Part shown: positions 32,389 through 45,412 of the stretch, in pieces
Layout: each line of letters starts with the position of its first letter
How positions within the stretch are numbered: position 1 is the stretch's first letter
NCBI RefSeq assembly: GCF_027595985.1
Contig: NC_073308.1
Location: 16,026,511-16,090,510 of the forward strand
Origin: Sorex araneus
Taxonomy: Eukaryota; Chordata; Mammalia; Eulipotyphla; Soricidae
Length of the DNA stretch: 64,000 bases
Reading direction: 5' to 3'
The notes under the pieces: generated by a model
Database searches by the model: none
What the model saw: the letters and a program-made list of their open reading frames with translations, nothing else
Told to the model about the DNA's origin: nothing
Translations under genes and position numbers: made by a program

Positions 32389-34244
32389 TCTCCCCTGAAC
32401 ACCAAACAGCCTTCAGACTGTTCTCTGTCCCAAGAACATCTGAAATGAGTCCTTATCACCAACATCTCTGGTCCTTGCCACCAACAATGGCTTGAAATCC
32501 AAAAAGGGGCACACTAGAGGTCAATGCTGAACAAGTCCAGGAGCTACATGAAACCAGCTTCTGGAAGGAAAATCAAGCTGGTTTGTGTGAAGCAATTTAG
32601 GGGAGGCTTTTCACCCTCAACAGCACAAAGCAAGTGCAAGATGCTTTCAGTGTGACTGTGGACTTACCAGGAAAACTGTGAAGCTGATAGTTCAGAATGT
32701 TCATGCTGACCCTGATCCATGATAGGAGCAGAAACATGGGGGTGGGGTGGGGTAGTCAGGTTTTGGTGAGATTCTGACGCACTCCAAGCACTTCCATTTT
32801 TTAGAACACATACACCAGCATGGCTACCACCTTTCATAAAACGTGATGTCTCAGCGTCTAGAACTAATAAGAAAGGTATGGTAATTACCAAATTTGTTTT
32901 TGCTTGGAAAGGAAGCCAACAGAGGAGGCCTCCTAGATACTTCCATGCCATTTCTGTTGTATTTCATATGGATCTGGGGAGCAAAGGCTGAGAACTTCCC
33001 AACTTTAGGGGAGCAACTCTTTTAAGATCACCTATAGGAGTAATAATAGTTTCTATTATGCTAAGTCAAAAGGAAATGGGGACTGGAAAAACAATTCAAT
33101 TTACTCACACACCTTCCACCACCTGCCAATTCTGAAGCTTCTCCTTTACCTTACTTGTCACCTAGCCAATGAGTGGTAAATAGATCTGAGACAACCCACC
33201 CAAGGGGATTTTGAATATCTCCTCCTTGACATTGGGCGAGAAAGCCTGGCAGTACTAAACTAGAAACTCGAGTGTGCAAGCCTGGATTTTACTTCCAGAC
33301 TGGAAGCCAACTTCCAGTGACCATCCCATTGGATGGTATCTCCCCGCATACCTTCTGCTTGATTTTGCACATGGAGCAGGGACCACTGATATTTTTGGGG
33401 TTGCAGGCAAGTGTCTGAGCTAGGCTGGATGGTGGCTAACCTTGTGGGGTGGGCAGGGAAGCACTCCGAGCCCAGACTCCGAGGGAAACCACCTTGGCCT
33501 TTCCATTCCCTTATTCTTGCCAGGGCAAAGGCAGGTGCCAGCAGGAAAGGCAGACACATTGGAAGCGAGGCAGTGGTGTCACCAGCCTCAGCAGGGGTGT
33601 CCTCTGCAAACTGTACCATGAGTGCTGGTGTGCCAAGCCCGGCTCAGGGCCACATCTCTGTTGACAAAGTGCCATTTGTCACAGAGCTCCTGGGGCGGCA
33701 TCAGCTCCTGGAAGCCCGTTTCCAGGCTGTGGTGGGAACTGAGCTTCAGGAGTTCCCAAGAATCCCATGCTCTGTCTCTCCTCCCCTTAAACAGATGGAC
33801 TCCAACCCAAAGGGAGAGGAAAGTCGCTGTGCGTTGGGTACAAAGCTGGCCATGCAGAGAGGTACCCCTTCCTTTTTCTCTCCTGCTGATGCCACTGCTG
33901 CTGCTGCTGCTCCTGCCAACACATATGCTTTCCCCCACAGGGCCCCCGCGCTCCTCCATCCACTGCCACCACCAGCAGCAGGCAGGCCTCCATCACACCT
34001 GCTTGTGGTGGCTTCCCTGGCCACAGGCACCTGTCTCTACACAACTCTAGGGGTGCTGGGGACATGCTAGTGCTGGCCTCATGTCATTCTGGATCCTTAA
34101 TTCAGCCCTGATGCAGAGATGGATCCTGGGAAAGCTGAGAGGAAGTGGCTCCTCCTGTGAGAGTGAGGATGGACTTGTGGCCTGGATGGGGACACAGTCT
34201 AGGACTCCCTGCAGCACAGGCAGGGCCAAAGCTGTGAAGGACAC
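32389..34244. other. unassigned sequence, GC-richer on right
   Basis: No repeat or exon recognised. The region 33260-34070 is GC-rich and carries overlapping frames on both strands, the longest 219 codons on plus (33411-34070) with an alanine run from a GCTGCTGCTGCT stretch. No domain or homologue recognised, and frames this long on both strands argue for composition rather than coding. Confidence 0.35.
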
Positions 34245-34254
34245 AAAACCTTGA

Positions 34255-34772
34255 TAACTTATGCTTTGCAATACAGATACTGAGAGGTTATCATGTTTGG
34301 TCCATTATCTACTTTCAGCACACATCTCCCATCCCAACCAATTCCTCCAGCCATGATATTCTTAGTGATCCCTTCTCTATTCCAGCTGCCTCTCTCCCTG
34401 CTCATGAGGCAGGCTTCCAGCTATGGAGCAGTCTTCCTGGCCCTTGTATCTACTGTCCTTGGGTGTCAGACTCATGTTATGTTATTCTATACTCCATAAA
34501 TGAGTGCAGTCCTTCTATGTCTTTCCCTCTCTTTCTGACTCATTTCACTTAGCATGATACTCTCCATGTCTATCCAAAAATAGAGAAAGAGCATGGGGAA
34601 TATTGTCTGCCATGGAGGCAGGGGGAGGGTGGAAAAGCGGGGGGTATACCCGGGATATCGATGGTGGGAAATGTGCACTGGTGGAGGGATGGGTATTCGA
34701 TCATTGTGTTATTGTAATCCAAACATGAAAGCTTGTAACTATCTCACAGTGATTCAATAAAATTAAAAAAGA
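34255..34772 (+). mobile_element. L1 3' fragment with 5' inversion (twin priming)
   Basis: TSD AAAACCTTGA at 34245-34254 and 34773-34782, starting with the AAAA expected from L1 endonuclease cutting. The segment from 34255 to about 34580 is inverted L1, including the complement of the ORF2 C-terminus (minus-strand MESIMLSEMSQKERERHRRT). From about 34581 the sequence is sense L1 3'UTR (GGGGAATATTGTCTGCCATG, GGGGGGTATACCCGGG, CACTGGTGGAGGGATGGG) with a short A-rich tail. In L1 coordinates the two halves abut. Confidence 0.93.
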
Positions 34773-34782
34773 AAAACCTTGA

Positions 34783-35100
34783 GAAATGTCAGGGCAGGTA
34801 AAGAAAGTAAAGGAGACAGTGAGGACAGAAGCCCACAAGGGGCCGGGGGCTGGGGTGGGCAGCAAGAGGGAGGTTTGAAGCACACACACAGACATGGGGA
34901 CCCATAGGTACCAGAAATTCCCAGTGGGGCTTACCTGGATATTGGAGTTCATGGCACCTACTTCTTCACAGCTGCTGCCCTACCTGCAGCCACCCTGATT
35001 CAGGAAGGGTTCGGAGGTACTATCCAACATGGGGCTGAGTGCTGACATCTGGAGTCATGTGACAAACCAAATTGAACTGTTGAACATCTGTTCTCGACCC
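34783..35100. other. unassigned sequence
   Basis: Nothing recognised. Confidence 0.35.
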
Positions 35101-35102
35101 CA

Positions 35103-35250
35103 AGACTGCTGTGTGCGTGCACACACACATATACACATACAATATACATACACACCCAAAAAAATGGATGCATACACAGACACACAAAGATGTATTTATA
35201 CACAGACATACACAGGTGCAGAGAGATACACAAAAACACACACACTAAGA
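35103..35250. repeat. degenerate (CA)n-rich repeat
   Basis: ACACACACATATACACATAC and further CACACA/ACAGACA units. Confidence 0.8.
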
Positions 35251-35800
35251 GACAGGCTGTAGAAGAATTTTCTTATTCTCCCCGACCTCTGTAGCACTGC
35301 AGGGGAGACTCAGTCAGAAAGGCAGAATAAAGCAACACTTGGCTATCAGGGTTGGCCAGCAGGCCCACCACAGGAGCCAATGAAGTTAGTCTGGGGTCAT
35401 AGTCCTTTTCTTTGTAAAGAACATTTAGAATCTGAGCACTGCCAAAGCAGATAAAAACAAGTCAGAGCTAACTGATAAAGGGCAGATTGCAGTGGTACTG
35501 CACCTTAGTGTTATGAAATGAAGCCATTAATCAAGGGGAAGCAGAGGGTATTATATAAGGGAATCATTGAGAGCTGAGAACACTCAGGCAGGGCTTTTCC
35601 TGGAGGACTTCATACACTCTACTCTCCTGAGTCTCAGGTCCAATGATACAGAGTGTATGTCTTGTATATGCATGTGTCTTTGTGTGTCTGTCTATTTGGG
35701 TAACTTCTCAATGCCATTACCCCCCCATAGTTATTTAGGGAGATTAAAGGCTTAAGTTTCTAACCTGGATGCCCTATCTACCTTTCTACCAACCACCTAT
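35251..35800. other. unassigned sequence
   Basis: Unique; nothing recognised. Confidence 0.35.
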
Positions 35801-35801
35801 C

Positions 35802-36190
35802 CATATCTCCATCCATCCATCCATCCATATACCATACACCATCCATCACCCACCCCTCCATCCATCCATCCATCCATCCATCCATCCATCCATCCATCCA
35901 TCCATCCATCCATCCATCCATCCATTCATCTTTTCAAATATCCATCCATATATCCACCATATACATTCATACATCTACAACCCATTCATTTATCCAATAT
36001 CCACTCACCCATAAACTCACCCATCCATCATCCACCACATACCTGTCAATCATCTATCTACTACCCATCTACCCACTCATCCACCCATTCATCCATCCAT
36101 TCCCCACCCCCCTACTATCCACCCCCAATCTATCCACCCACTTCACATTCACCCATCTGTCTGTCTGCCCTCTATCCACCCATCATCTAT
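35802..36190. repeat. (ATCC)n satellite
   Basis: Pure CATC units at about 35848-35926 flanked on both sides by decayed ATCCACCC/ATCTATC variants out to 36190. Confidence 0.97.
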
Positions 36191-38430
36191 ACTTTCAGCA
36201 TATGTTAATCTTTAAATGCAATCTTGTTGAGTAGCTATGGGTGTACAATACTTCATAAATGTGGGAGAATAGCTTCATACTTCTTTGTCCCCTGAAAACA
36301 CCCAACTCTAAGTCCTAGGCACTTCCCTCTCTCAGATTGATCCATAATACCCATTACCCCCCTCCATTTCTATTTTGTAACCTTCAAATTATTGCAGGGT
36401 ATAAGAGTTATTTTGTTGTCATTTGCTCATTTATTTGTTCTGAAAGCCATACTGTAAAAGATCAGAAATTTTATCACCGCCATTTTGTAAAATATTGTGA
36501 AAGTACATCACTCAGAAAGCTTTCCTCTGGGGAGAAGTATAGTATTTTTACTTTGTTTTACATAATTTTACTCTCAATTTTGGATTGCAAAATTGAAAAA
36601 TGCAATTTTGGATCAAGAATTTCAGGATAGGGTAAGAATACAAAAATATTATATATGGAATATGAGCTATAAAGGATTGTCTATACTTAACACGGTTTCT
36701 GATGCTTCCATGGAATGTTCCAGAGGAGGTGACATGAAGACCTACAGGTAAAGGTGACTAAATGTCAAATAAGACAGCAATGTGCTGAATCAGCAATATA
36801 AGTGACAATTTCCATGGCATTATCCCCTTTTCATACCTACTAATTTTGTAGTGAGAGAGAAAAGCCGAACATAAGAACTAGAGCAAAGGATGCTAATGAT
36901 TCACTTGCAAAGGTTCTTGCAGGGATTCCTGAAAACATCTGCCTGTGTTACATGTTTGTGGATAAATGTTCTGCTCGGGGCATAGAGACATGGTCTTGGC
37001 CTGGATAATAATTTCACATACAGTCTGGCTCACTGAAAAGATCTTCACACTGACCAGGGACTCAGATCCTGGTGAAGACCATCCAGATTTAACCACTAGG
37101 ACCTCAGCATTTTAGCCTCTCCACTAATCCCTGCAAAATGAGGTGTCTTCTGCACTCCAGAGCTTTCTCCCTGACATTCCTCTCTCATCCTGGGGCTCAG
37201 GGTTCAGAGATAGTGGACTTGGGGTCTAAACCCTGATTCATATGAAAATAGTATGAGTAAGTCCTACTGATCACAACTCTGTAGTATTAGAACCTTGAGG
37301 TGAGGGCCCACTTGTTTCCATATTTCCCATGTCAGGAAGGCTCCATCAGGTAGAATGAAAGTGCTGACGAAAAGTCAAGACTGGAAGACCTGAGCTTAGT
37401 GATCTCAGGAGACAGAAGTTCCAAATCAAGAAAAATCACCATTTATTTGTCTAACCTGTGATATCCATGTAAGCTATGACCCCACCTAGACATCTGTAGG
37501 TAGAGTTTATACATCTGTATATAGATTTATATAGAATTCTCGTTTCTTTCTTCCACCAAGAGATTCTCATTTCTTTCTTCCCCTAATGCCAGACCCAATG
37601 GCCATATGTCTAATTTGCACTGAACCCCATCCCACGTGGGTCACAGGTGATGCTCACACTCAGTGCATTTTGAAATCAGTCAGAATGAGACTCACTTCTT
37701 TTTCTGAGGTAAAGCGGATTAACCGTGCTCTGAAAATGTGGTGCCGGTCCATCTCTTCCTGGGGACCAATTGGAACCAAAGAGCAATGTTATTGCTGGAT
37801 CAGTTCTAACAGAACCAAGTGGGTACCTGCGGCCTGAGAGTCTGAGGCAGCTGTGGAGAGTGGCTGTCAGTGTGCGTGTGACCACCACAGACTCTCCCAC
37901 TGAGCCCCTGGAGTTTGGGGCTCTGATCCCATTATTCACAGTGTGACAAGCTTCAGAGCCTCACTAGCTTGGGTGAAGGTGAAGGTGACAGAAAGGTCTG
38001 TGTTTCTGATCAGACAGACACCACCTCCTCACTGCTCCCAGTGAGATGCCCAAAAGGAAACCAGGACAGTGGTCAGGGACGTCACACAGGTCAGATATCA
38101 CCATAGGTTTTCTGAGTGTCTCCCAGGCAGCCAAGAAGAGCTGAAAAAGGATTACACCTGTGGCCTGACTTAGCTGGAGTTAGAGTGCAGGCGAGGCTAA
38201 CACACATGCACTCACAAAGCTAATCACAGGGAACAAGTTTTTCATATAGAGCATGGAAAATGCAGACCAAGAAAGATTCAGAAGGTACCACATCACCTTT
38301 AGTGACATTTCATTGCACTACCTTAAATTTTTTTTAAAAATGTACAATACCTCAAAACCATCATGCTATTTAAAAATGGATAATTATAAGAAATACTTGT
38401 TAGATACCACTGACTTATTTTTGGTATTCC
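36191..38430. other. unassigned unique sequence
   Basis: About 2.2 kb without a recognised element. GGTGAAGGTGAAGGTGACAG near 37972 is a small slip. Confidence 0.4.
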
Positions 38431-38439
38431 CAGGATCTG

Positions 38440-38525
38440 TGTGTGTGCTCACATGTGTGTATGTATGTGCTCACACACGTGTTTGTATGTATGTGAGCAT
38501 GTGTGTGTGCACGTGAGTGTACATG
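38440..38525. repeat. degenerate (TG)n repeat
   Basis: TGTGTGTGCTCACATGTGTG and TGTATGTATGTGAGCATG units. Confidence 0.8.
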
Positions 38526-38944
38526 TGCCATGCAGGTACGACTGGGATCAAGAGAGGTGCTGCTTCAAGCCCTCCACTGCTGTTCCCTTTCCCTAGCACA
38601 GCTTTGTTGCTGTCTTTAGGTTATTTTCAATTCCTGGGTGCCACAAATTTCTCTTCATCTGCCTATATTTGGACTCTGCTGAGCAGTTTTTTGGAGGTCA
38701 CCACAGAACTACCCACCTGGTTGGGCAGTGATTTCAGGGATGCTAGAACAGTGGCACTACTTGGAGCTGGGGAGACTAGGGCCATCCCGAAGCGGGGGTG
38801 GGGGAGGGTTTCAGATGCCTTCTGCACTATATCTACCAGTGCTTTGGGGACCATACAGTTCAGAGGATCCAGCGAAGAGTCCCCTGCATTTTTTCCCCTT
38901 AATTGAACTGTAACTTCTCAAAGAAGCACTGCCACCTCTTGCGT

Positions 38945-39003
38945 CCCTCACCAAATATTTCTTGAGTACTTATTATGCACTGGAGAGAGGTACAATGAGG
39001 ACC
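38945..39003 (+). mobile_element. L2/MIR3-like 3' remnant
   Basis: CACCAAATATTTCTTGAGTA and CTTATTATGCACTGG resemble the L2 3' end (atttattgagcacctactatgtgcc). Confidence 0.5.
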
Positions 39004-39278
39004 TTGTTCCCCACCAGAAGGAGCGGTGCTCAATGGAGGAGGGTTAAATACATGGAGAAGTATAACGCTAATGGAAACAACATGTACAACAGAAATTTAC
39101 TTTAGAGATCTTTGTAGAGGTAAAGGTCTTATTTCGTTTAGTTGTCTCCTCTCAACTGAATGAAACACAGTTTGTTTTATACAAAAAGCTCTTTCAAGTG
39201 TTACTGATTACACTTAGCTCAGATATTGCTACCAGATCTCCACAGTGTTCTGATGCTGAGCACTGAATTGAGAGCAGA

Positions 39279-39456
39279 GCTTCTCAACTGAGGTCATATG
39301 GCCTCCAGTGGGCTACCTGGATATTCCAAGGGGACTCCAGGTGAAAAATTGCAGAAGTGGGGTGCATGTCATAAGGCTCTAGGACCAACTTGGGGGCCAC
39401 AAGAAGGAAAGAAGGGCAGACGGGGGCCATGGTAGGAAATGGTTGAGAAATCTTCT
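39279..39456 (+). mobile_element. hAT-like short element with TIRs
   Basis: Starts AGCTTCTCAACTG and ends ATGGTTGAGAAATC, giving inverted TTCTCAAC/GTTGAGAA ends of the hAT-Charlie kind. The interior (GGATATTCCAAGGGGACTCC, AGGTGAAAAATTGC) recurs at 12.65 kb. Non-autonomous; no transposase frame. Confidence 0.6.
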
Positions 39457-40922
39457 GAGCTAAAGTCTGAGATATTTAAGCAAGAAATGGTCAGCTGCTT
39501 GGCTGGCACCATGAAAGTGACAGTCAAGATGGAAAAACTGTTATACCCTCCAGGCAGGAAACCCCAGGAAGACCTGAGTGGAAAGAGACATTTCTGAGTG
39601 GCCGGTTTAGTTTTGCATCTGTGTCTGCACATTCACTTCTTTCTCTTTGGGATGCATGGCTCAAAGGCCTGTCATTCCTGCCCTCGTGGGTCTGCTGCCT
39701 TATTTCTGAAGCTCTTATTTCCTCAGAGTGCTGTCCCCCCAGGCTGGAGAAGAGCAGACACCCAAGAGGATCCTCTCTGCAGCGGAGAGGTGAAGAGTGA
39801 CCAGTGTCCCCCGGCTTTCAGACGGTAACATCAGCACACTCTTCCGACACCAGCAGTTCTGATGCTGACTTCACAGATCAGCTCTAAAGGTGGAATGGGT
39901 TGATGAGAGCAGGGGAGTGACGGTCCCTTTGACAGGAAGGCAGGAGCTGGGAAATCTATGGCTCTGGGAATGGCACCATCTTCTAGCTGATGAATCGCTC
40001 TGACCTCGGGAGGAGCAAGGACAAGCAGAAAGCTTCCTGCTGGCGGCTGGACGGGCTTGGTGGAAACCTGTCCGTGACCTGTCATCCACCTCACTCCTCC
40101 CTCTCCCCAACTGCGGGGGCCAGGCTGCACTCAGGGCGCAGCGCAGAGCTTGGCCTGGGTATGTGCGGCAGAGCCCAGGTACCAGGTGGGTGACAGGGAG
40201 GGGTCCGTTCTAATGAGGGCCCCGAGGCTCACCGCCAAGACCTCCTCTCAGTGAATTGTTCCAAGGCGTTTGCTGGAACATGATGCAGCAAACGTATCTC
40301 CTAACTTCTGTGTATGTGTGCATGTGTATGTGTGTGTGGGGGGGGTATAAAATATCCTGCTTTGTCTGGCTTCAACCTTTCCCTGACAATTCAATTTCAT
40401 GTTATTAAATACTCATGAATTGCCATATTGAGGTGTAGCTCTACTTGTCAAAACACTGACATCCTTCTCCCAAACAGCCTGAGAAGTGTGGCTTTTACAA
40501 ATCTTCCCTGGGCAAGAGATTGATTACACAGTGTGTAAATCTCGAGTTTATCCGCCTGAATGGTAAAAGGAGGTAGCCTGGTGAAGAGTTTTGCATCTCT
40601 AGCAGACACTTCCCCAATGCATGGGTTGATAGGAGACCCCTTACCACTACTTCCAACCGTGACTCCAGGACTGCACAGGCTGAGTGGGAGGGGAAGAATG
40701 TCATGATTGCTCCCAGTTCACTACTCATCTAGGTGCCGACTGTCTGGAAGTATTTCCTACTGTAAAATTTATGCACGGGAATATCCATGTTCAGTTCTTT
40801 TTCAACAGCTAAATGGTTATTCTATGCTTAGGTTCACTCAAGAGACACTTCAGTAATGTCCAGCTCGAGTTTATTAATGGTGCTTAACATTTGAGGAAGA
40901 AAATAAAAATAATTATTAAAAC
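39457..40922. other. unassigned sequence
   Basis: Unique, with a short TG/G run near 40310-40346. No exon recognised. Confidence 0.4.
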
Positions 40923-40938
40923 CAGGAACTAAATATTT

Positions 40939-42640
40939 ATTTATTTTTAATTTTTTTAAGTTTTATTGAATAACTGTGAGATAGTTACAAGCTTTCATGT
41001 TTGGGTTACAATCTCACAATGATCAAACACCCATCCCTCCACCAGTCCACATTCCCCACCACCAATATCCCAGGTATACCCCCACTTTCCCACCCTCCCC
41101 CTACCTCCATGGCAGACAATATTCCCCATATTCTCTCTTTACTTTTGGGCATTATAGACACTGAGAGGTCATCATGTTTGATCCATTATCTACCTTCAGC
41201 GTGCATCTCCCATCCCAGCTGATTCCTCCAGCCATCATTTTCTTAGTGATCCCTTCTCTATTCCATTTGCCTTTTCCCCTCCACTCATGAAGCAGTCTTC
41301 CAGGTATGGGGCAATCCCCGTGCCCTTGTATCTACCATCCTTGGGTGTCAGCCTCATGTGATGCTACCCTCACTCCACAAATGAGTGCAGTCCCTTTATG
41401 TCTGTCCCTCTCTTTCTGACTCATTTCACTTAGCATGATACTCTCCATGTTTATCCATTTATAAGCAAATGTCATGACTTCACCTCTCCTAACAGCTGCA
41501 TAGTATTCCACTGTGTAGATGTACCAAAGTTTCTTTAACCAGGCATCTATTTTAGGGCACTTGGGTTGTTTCCATATATTGGCTATTGTGAACAGTGCTG
41601 CAATAAATATATAGGTACAGATGTCATTTCTACTGTGCTCTTTTGCATCCTCGGGATATATTCCCAGAAGTGGTATTGTGGGGCCATATGGAAGCTCAAT
41701 TTCTAGTTTTAGAAGGACTATTCATATTGTTTTCCAGAAAGGCTGGACCAGTTGGCATTCCCACCAACAGTGATGGAGTGTCCCTTTTCCCCCCCATCCA
41801 CGCCAGCACTGGTTGCTTTTGTTCTTTTGAATATATGCCACTCTCTGTGGTATGAGATGATATCTCATTGTTGTTTTGATTTAAATCTCCCTGATGACTA
41901 GCGATGTGGAACATTTTTTCATGTGCCTTTTGGCCACTTGTATTTCTTTTTTGAGGAAACTTCTGTTAATTTCTTCTCCCCATTTTTTGATGGGGTTGGA
42001 GGTTTTTTTCTTATACAATTCTACAAGTATCTTGTATATCCTGGATATTAATCCCTTATCAGATGGGTATTGGGTAAATATTTTTCCCATTATGTGGGCT
42101 CTTTCTGTATTTGGTCACTGTTTCTTTTGAAGTGCAGGAGCTTCTTAGTTTGATGTAGTCCCATTTGTTTATGTTTGCTTCCATTTGCATGGTCAGTGTT
42201 GTTTCATCCTTAAAGATGCTTTAAACTTCAATGTCATGGGGAGTTCTGCCTACATTTTCTTCTATGTACCTTATAGACTCATGTCTGATATAGAGGTCTT
42301 TAATCCACTTTGATCTGACTTTTGTGCCTGGCATTAGACAGAGGTCAGAGTTTATTTTTTTGCAGGTAGCTTTCCAGTTTTCCCAGCACCACTTGTTGAA
42401 GAGGCTTTCCTTGTTCCACTTCATATTTATTGCTCCTTTGTCAAAGATTAAGTGCCCATATGTTTGGGGGTCTGTGACAGGATATTAAACTCTGTTCTGT
42501 TGGTCTGCAGGTCTGTTTTTATTCCAATACTATGCTGTTTTAATTACTACTGCTTTGTAGTAGAGTTTGAAGTTGGGGAAGGTGATGCCACCCATCTTCT
42601 TTTTTCCAAGGATTGCTTTAGCCATTCGTGGGGTTTTATT
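40939..42640 (-). mobile_element. 5'-truncated LINE-1 (ORF2 C-terminus and 3'UTR)
   Basis: TSD CAGGAACTAAATATTT (16 bp) at 40923-40938 and 42641-42656. On the minus strand the ORF2 C-terminal domain reads from about 42600: LFNKWCWENW near 42400, SKWIKDLYIRHESI near 42300, [11 protein letters not shown] near 42060, [14 protein letters not shown] near 41990, [14 protein letters not shown] near 41900, then the cysteine/histidine region to about 41400. Stops and a frameshift break it. The 3'UTR follows to the A-rich tail at 40939. ORF1, endonuclease and reverse transcriptase are absent through 5' truncation. Confidence 0.96.
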
Positions 42641-42721
42641 CAGGAACTAAATATTTTAAAAAGAAGTTTAGACTTATGCTATTTAAGAGAGTTCAAGAGT
42701 AAAGAGTTTCTCCTCCCCTCT

Positions 42722-42893
42722 TTTTGTTTTGGTTTGGGGTCACACTAAGTGGTGCTCAGGGCTTATTCCTGGCTCTATAATTGGAATCACTTGTGGCTGT
42801 ATTTGGGGGACAATATGCAGTGCAAGGATTAAACCTGGATAGGCCGTGTGCAAGGCAAGCACTCTACTGGCTGTATTATCTCTCTGGTCTGGC
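42722..42893 (-). mobile_element. diverged SINE
   Basis: Reverse copy: TTGGGGTCACACTAAGTGG, GGTGCTCAGGGCTTATTCC, GCCGTGTGCAAGGCAAGC, ending TATCTCTCTGGTC. Confidence 0.85.
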
Positions 42894-44239
42894 AAATATT
42901 CCTTTTTACAAATGAAAAAAGCATTGAAGACCGCTTTAAAAGATTGTGTTGATTTCTGATAAGCAGCATGTGATATGATATCTCTGTACATAATATGGGT
43001 ATATCTCTATACCTATATTATGATCACCACTGGAAATCTAGGTTCATCATGTCTCAAACAGCAGGATTTCACCAGATTATCCACTCTATAGATTCTCAGT
43101 CCTAATGAGGGTTGCTTCACAGCATCAAGAAACAAGGATCGGGGAGAACCAGTGACTGGGTCACTGACTGACTGAAAGGAGAGTGAGTTCCAAGATTCTC
43201 AAGTCTGCCCAGCTATGCACCTGTATTAAATCCAAGTCTTGGGGCTCTAAACTTCCCCTCTATGTTTTGCTGGTAAGAAAGTGGGGTCAGCCTTTGTTCC
43301 ACGTGTCTGCACTGTCTGTGCAAACTGTGGCGGATTTTGCCAGTGCAGGCACCAGAAGGGCAACAAGAGCTCGCTCTCTGCTGCTAACTTCCCGTTGCCT
43401 ACTGCTTCTGGGAGCACCTTTCTGCAGGATTCTTCCTCTTGGTAGGAGCAGATGATTTAAGTAAGAAGTTTCCCCACACTTGGACAGCCAGCTCCATCTC
43501 ATGCACTCCCCACCCTGACCAGCTGGCGGGTGCCCTCTGTGGGTGTAAGTCCCAGATGGCGAGTGCTCTCAAGTTTTGAAATTTTAATCACCCAACTGCT
43601 CCCCTTCGCTCCTTGGGTTCTAAGGATTGTTGCCCCTTCCATGGTCTCTCTGAGCTCTCTTCCTATCCTCTCCATCACCATCATAGGAATTAACAATTTA
43701 TAGCAAGTTATTGGGCACATTGAATTTTCTGTGACAACAGTTTCTGAAGTATCATGTTCTCAGTCTGACTTTGATTGCTGCAGAAATGGATGATGATGAT
43801 CTTAGGAAGAGGGAAATAGGAAAATCATAAAATAAGAGGGAGGATTTGCATTTGCCCTCACAGAATTTATTATTCTGTCTTTAACCTGTCCTATATTGAC
43901 ACTAAAAAGTAATTAGAAATTATAGGTCAACAAAAGTATTCAAGAGTTGGTCATGATGCCACTCTGTGAGGTGAAGCACTGTTAAATGACATTCCCATCA
44001 TTTTGATACACCTACAAGAGTATAAAACCTTGTAGTTTTAGAAAGAGTGTAAAAACTTCTATAGACTTAAGGAAAAACAAAAAGAGCCATGTTGGTGTAC
44101 CCTTATGTGATCTTCTTTTTTAATATCATGAGCCTCTTTCCATTCCCTTGACTATTCACGCATCTAAAATGACCGGATTTGTCTTCCTGAAGCGTAGCTA
44201 TGGGGGTATATTAAGGGTCACTTTCAGTGTTTGAGGGGA
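42894..44239. other. unassigned unique sequence
   Basis: No repeat or exon recognised. A slightly GC-richer patch at 43300-43500 carries only short frames. Confidence 0.4.
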
Positions 44240-44408
44240 GGTTTGGGCTACACATACCTGTGTTTAGGGCTTACTCATGGCTCTATTCTCAGGGATTGGA
44301 TCACTCCTGGCAGGGCTTGGGGGATCATGTAGGGTGCCAGGGATTGAACCTGGGTAGGTAGGCCATGTTCAAGTCAAGTGCTTTACCCACTGTCCTATTT
44401 CTCTGGCC
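44240..44408 (-). mobile_element. diverged SINE
   Basis: Reverse copy: AGGGCTTACTCATGGCTC, GGGATCATGTAGGGTGCC, AGGGATTGAACCTGGG (B box), ending TATTTCTCTGGCCC. GGTAGGTAGG in the head is a small duplication. Confidence 0.85.
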
Positions 44409-44589
44409 CAACTTTACATTTTTCTTAGAGTTTATAATTAACAACAGTGCCCCAAAGAAAATAATCTCATGATATATGCAATATTATATACATAGCAAAT
44501 CATTATTTGAAATAAATATACAAGGTCACTTATACTGACCATAATTAAATATATGTATATAAATATATATATATTTCATACACATACTC

Positions 44590-44696
44590 ATTTGGGGGCC
44601 AGACCACTGATTCTCAGGGTCTATTTCTAGCTCTGTGCTAAGGGATCAGCAGTGTGATGCAAGCACTTTAACCCCTATGATATCTCTCTGGATCCA
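44590..44696 (-). mobile_element. internally deleted SINE
   Basis: CTCAGGGTCTATTTCTAGCT core end followed directly by head-like GATGCAAGCACTTTAACCC and ATATCTCTCTGG. The CCATATGG and B-box portion is missing. Confidence 0.65.
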
Positions 44697-45410
44697 CTGA
44701 CCAAGATTTTAATTAAAGAAACAATTATATGTATTTTAGAACATTGCAGTGACAAATATTTGAAAGATTTATAAGACTCAGTCTCATAGGAATTATTGAG
44801 TTTAAAAATCTTCATATACCATAACTGAATGTCAATTTAACAATTTCTAAAAATTTAAAATGCACAAAAGTTTGATCTTCCCTATTGAGTGTTAAGAATT
44901 ACCCTCTATATGCTCATTTTGAGGATTTCTTTTGGTGGGGGAGAATTTCTATCAAAATAGTAACCTAGAAATAATCAATTTTGCTATATGTAGGGAAGTT
45001 GTAAAGTCATATATGATGCACACTCACACATACATATGTAATGATAATTGAAATTTATTAAAAGAAATCTTATGCCATTGTGTGTGTCTAAAACTACCAA
45101 AATAACTTTCTAGAACAGTATGAACAATATGACTCCTTTTCTGTAAGGGAAACTATAAAAAAAGCAAAGTCAATAGTAGCTACTTCTACTGATGGGGATC
45201 AAAGCTTCCAGGACTAAACTATATATAAAGAAGGGCTGGCTATCTTGCATTAGTCAAAATGATTACATTTTCTCCCAGCAGCCAGCATATTTCTAATTTA
45301 GTCATTAAATTTTTATTTTGTAAGGCCAACGCATGAAGTTCTCCCTGGATATCCTTTACAGAGTAAAGTCCATTTATTAGTAGTAAGATACAGGTCAATC
45401 AGAAAATATA
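44697..45410. other. AT-rich unassigned sequence
   Basis: Nothing recognised. Confidence 0.35.
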
Positions 45411-45412
45411 AA

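Noticed and set aside
33411..34070. 219-codon plus-strand frame in GC-rich DNA
   Set aside because: Overlapping frames of 90-142 codons exist in other frames on both strands. The alanine run comes from a GCTGCT stretch, and no domain, Kozak context or splice context is convincing.
35802..36190. Regular short repeats that might suggest a CRISPR array
   Set aside because: Four-base (ATCC)n satellite in a mammalian genome; no spacers and no cas genes.
42221..42424. Minus-strand frame with WCWENW and WIKDLY motifs as a host gene
   Set aside because: It is the L1 ORF2 C-terminus inside a TSD-bounded truncated L1.
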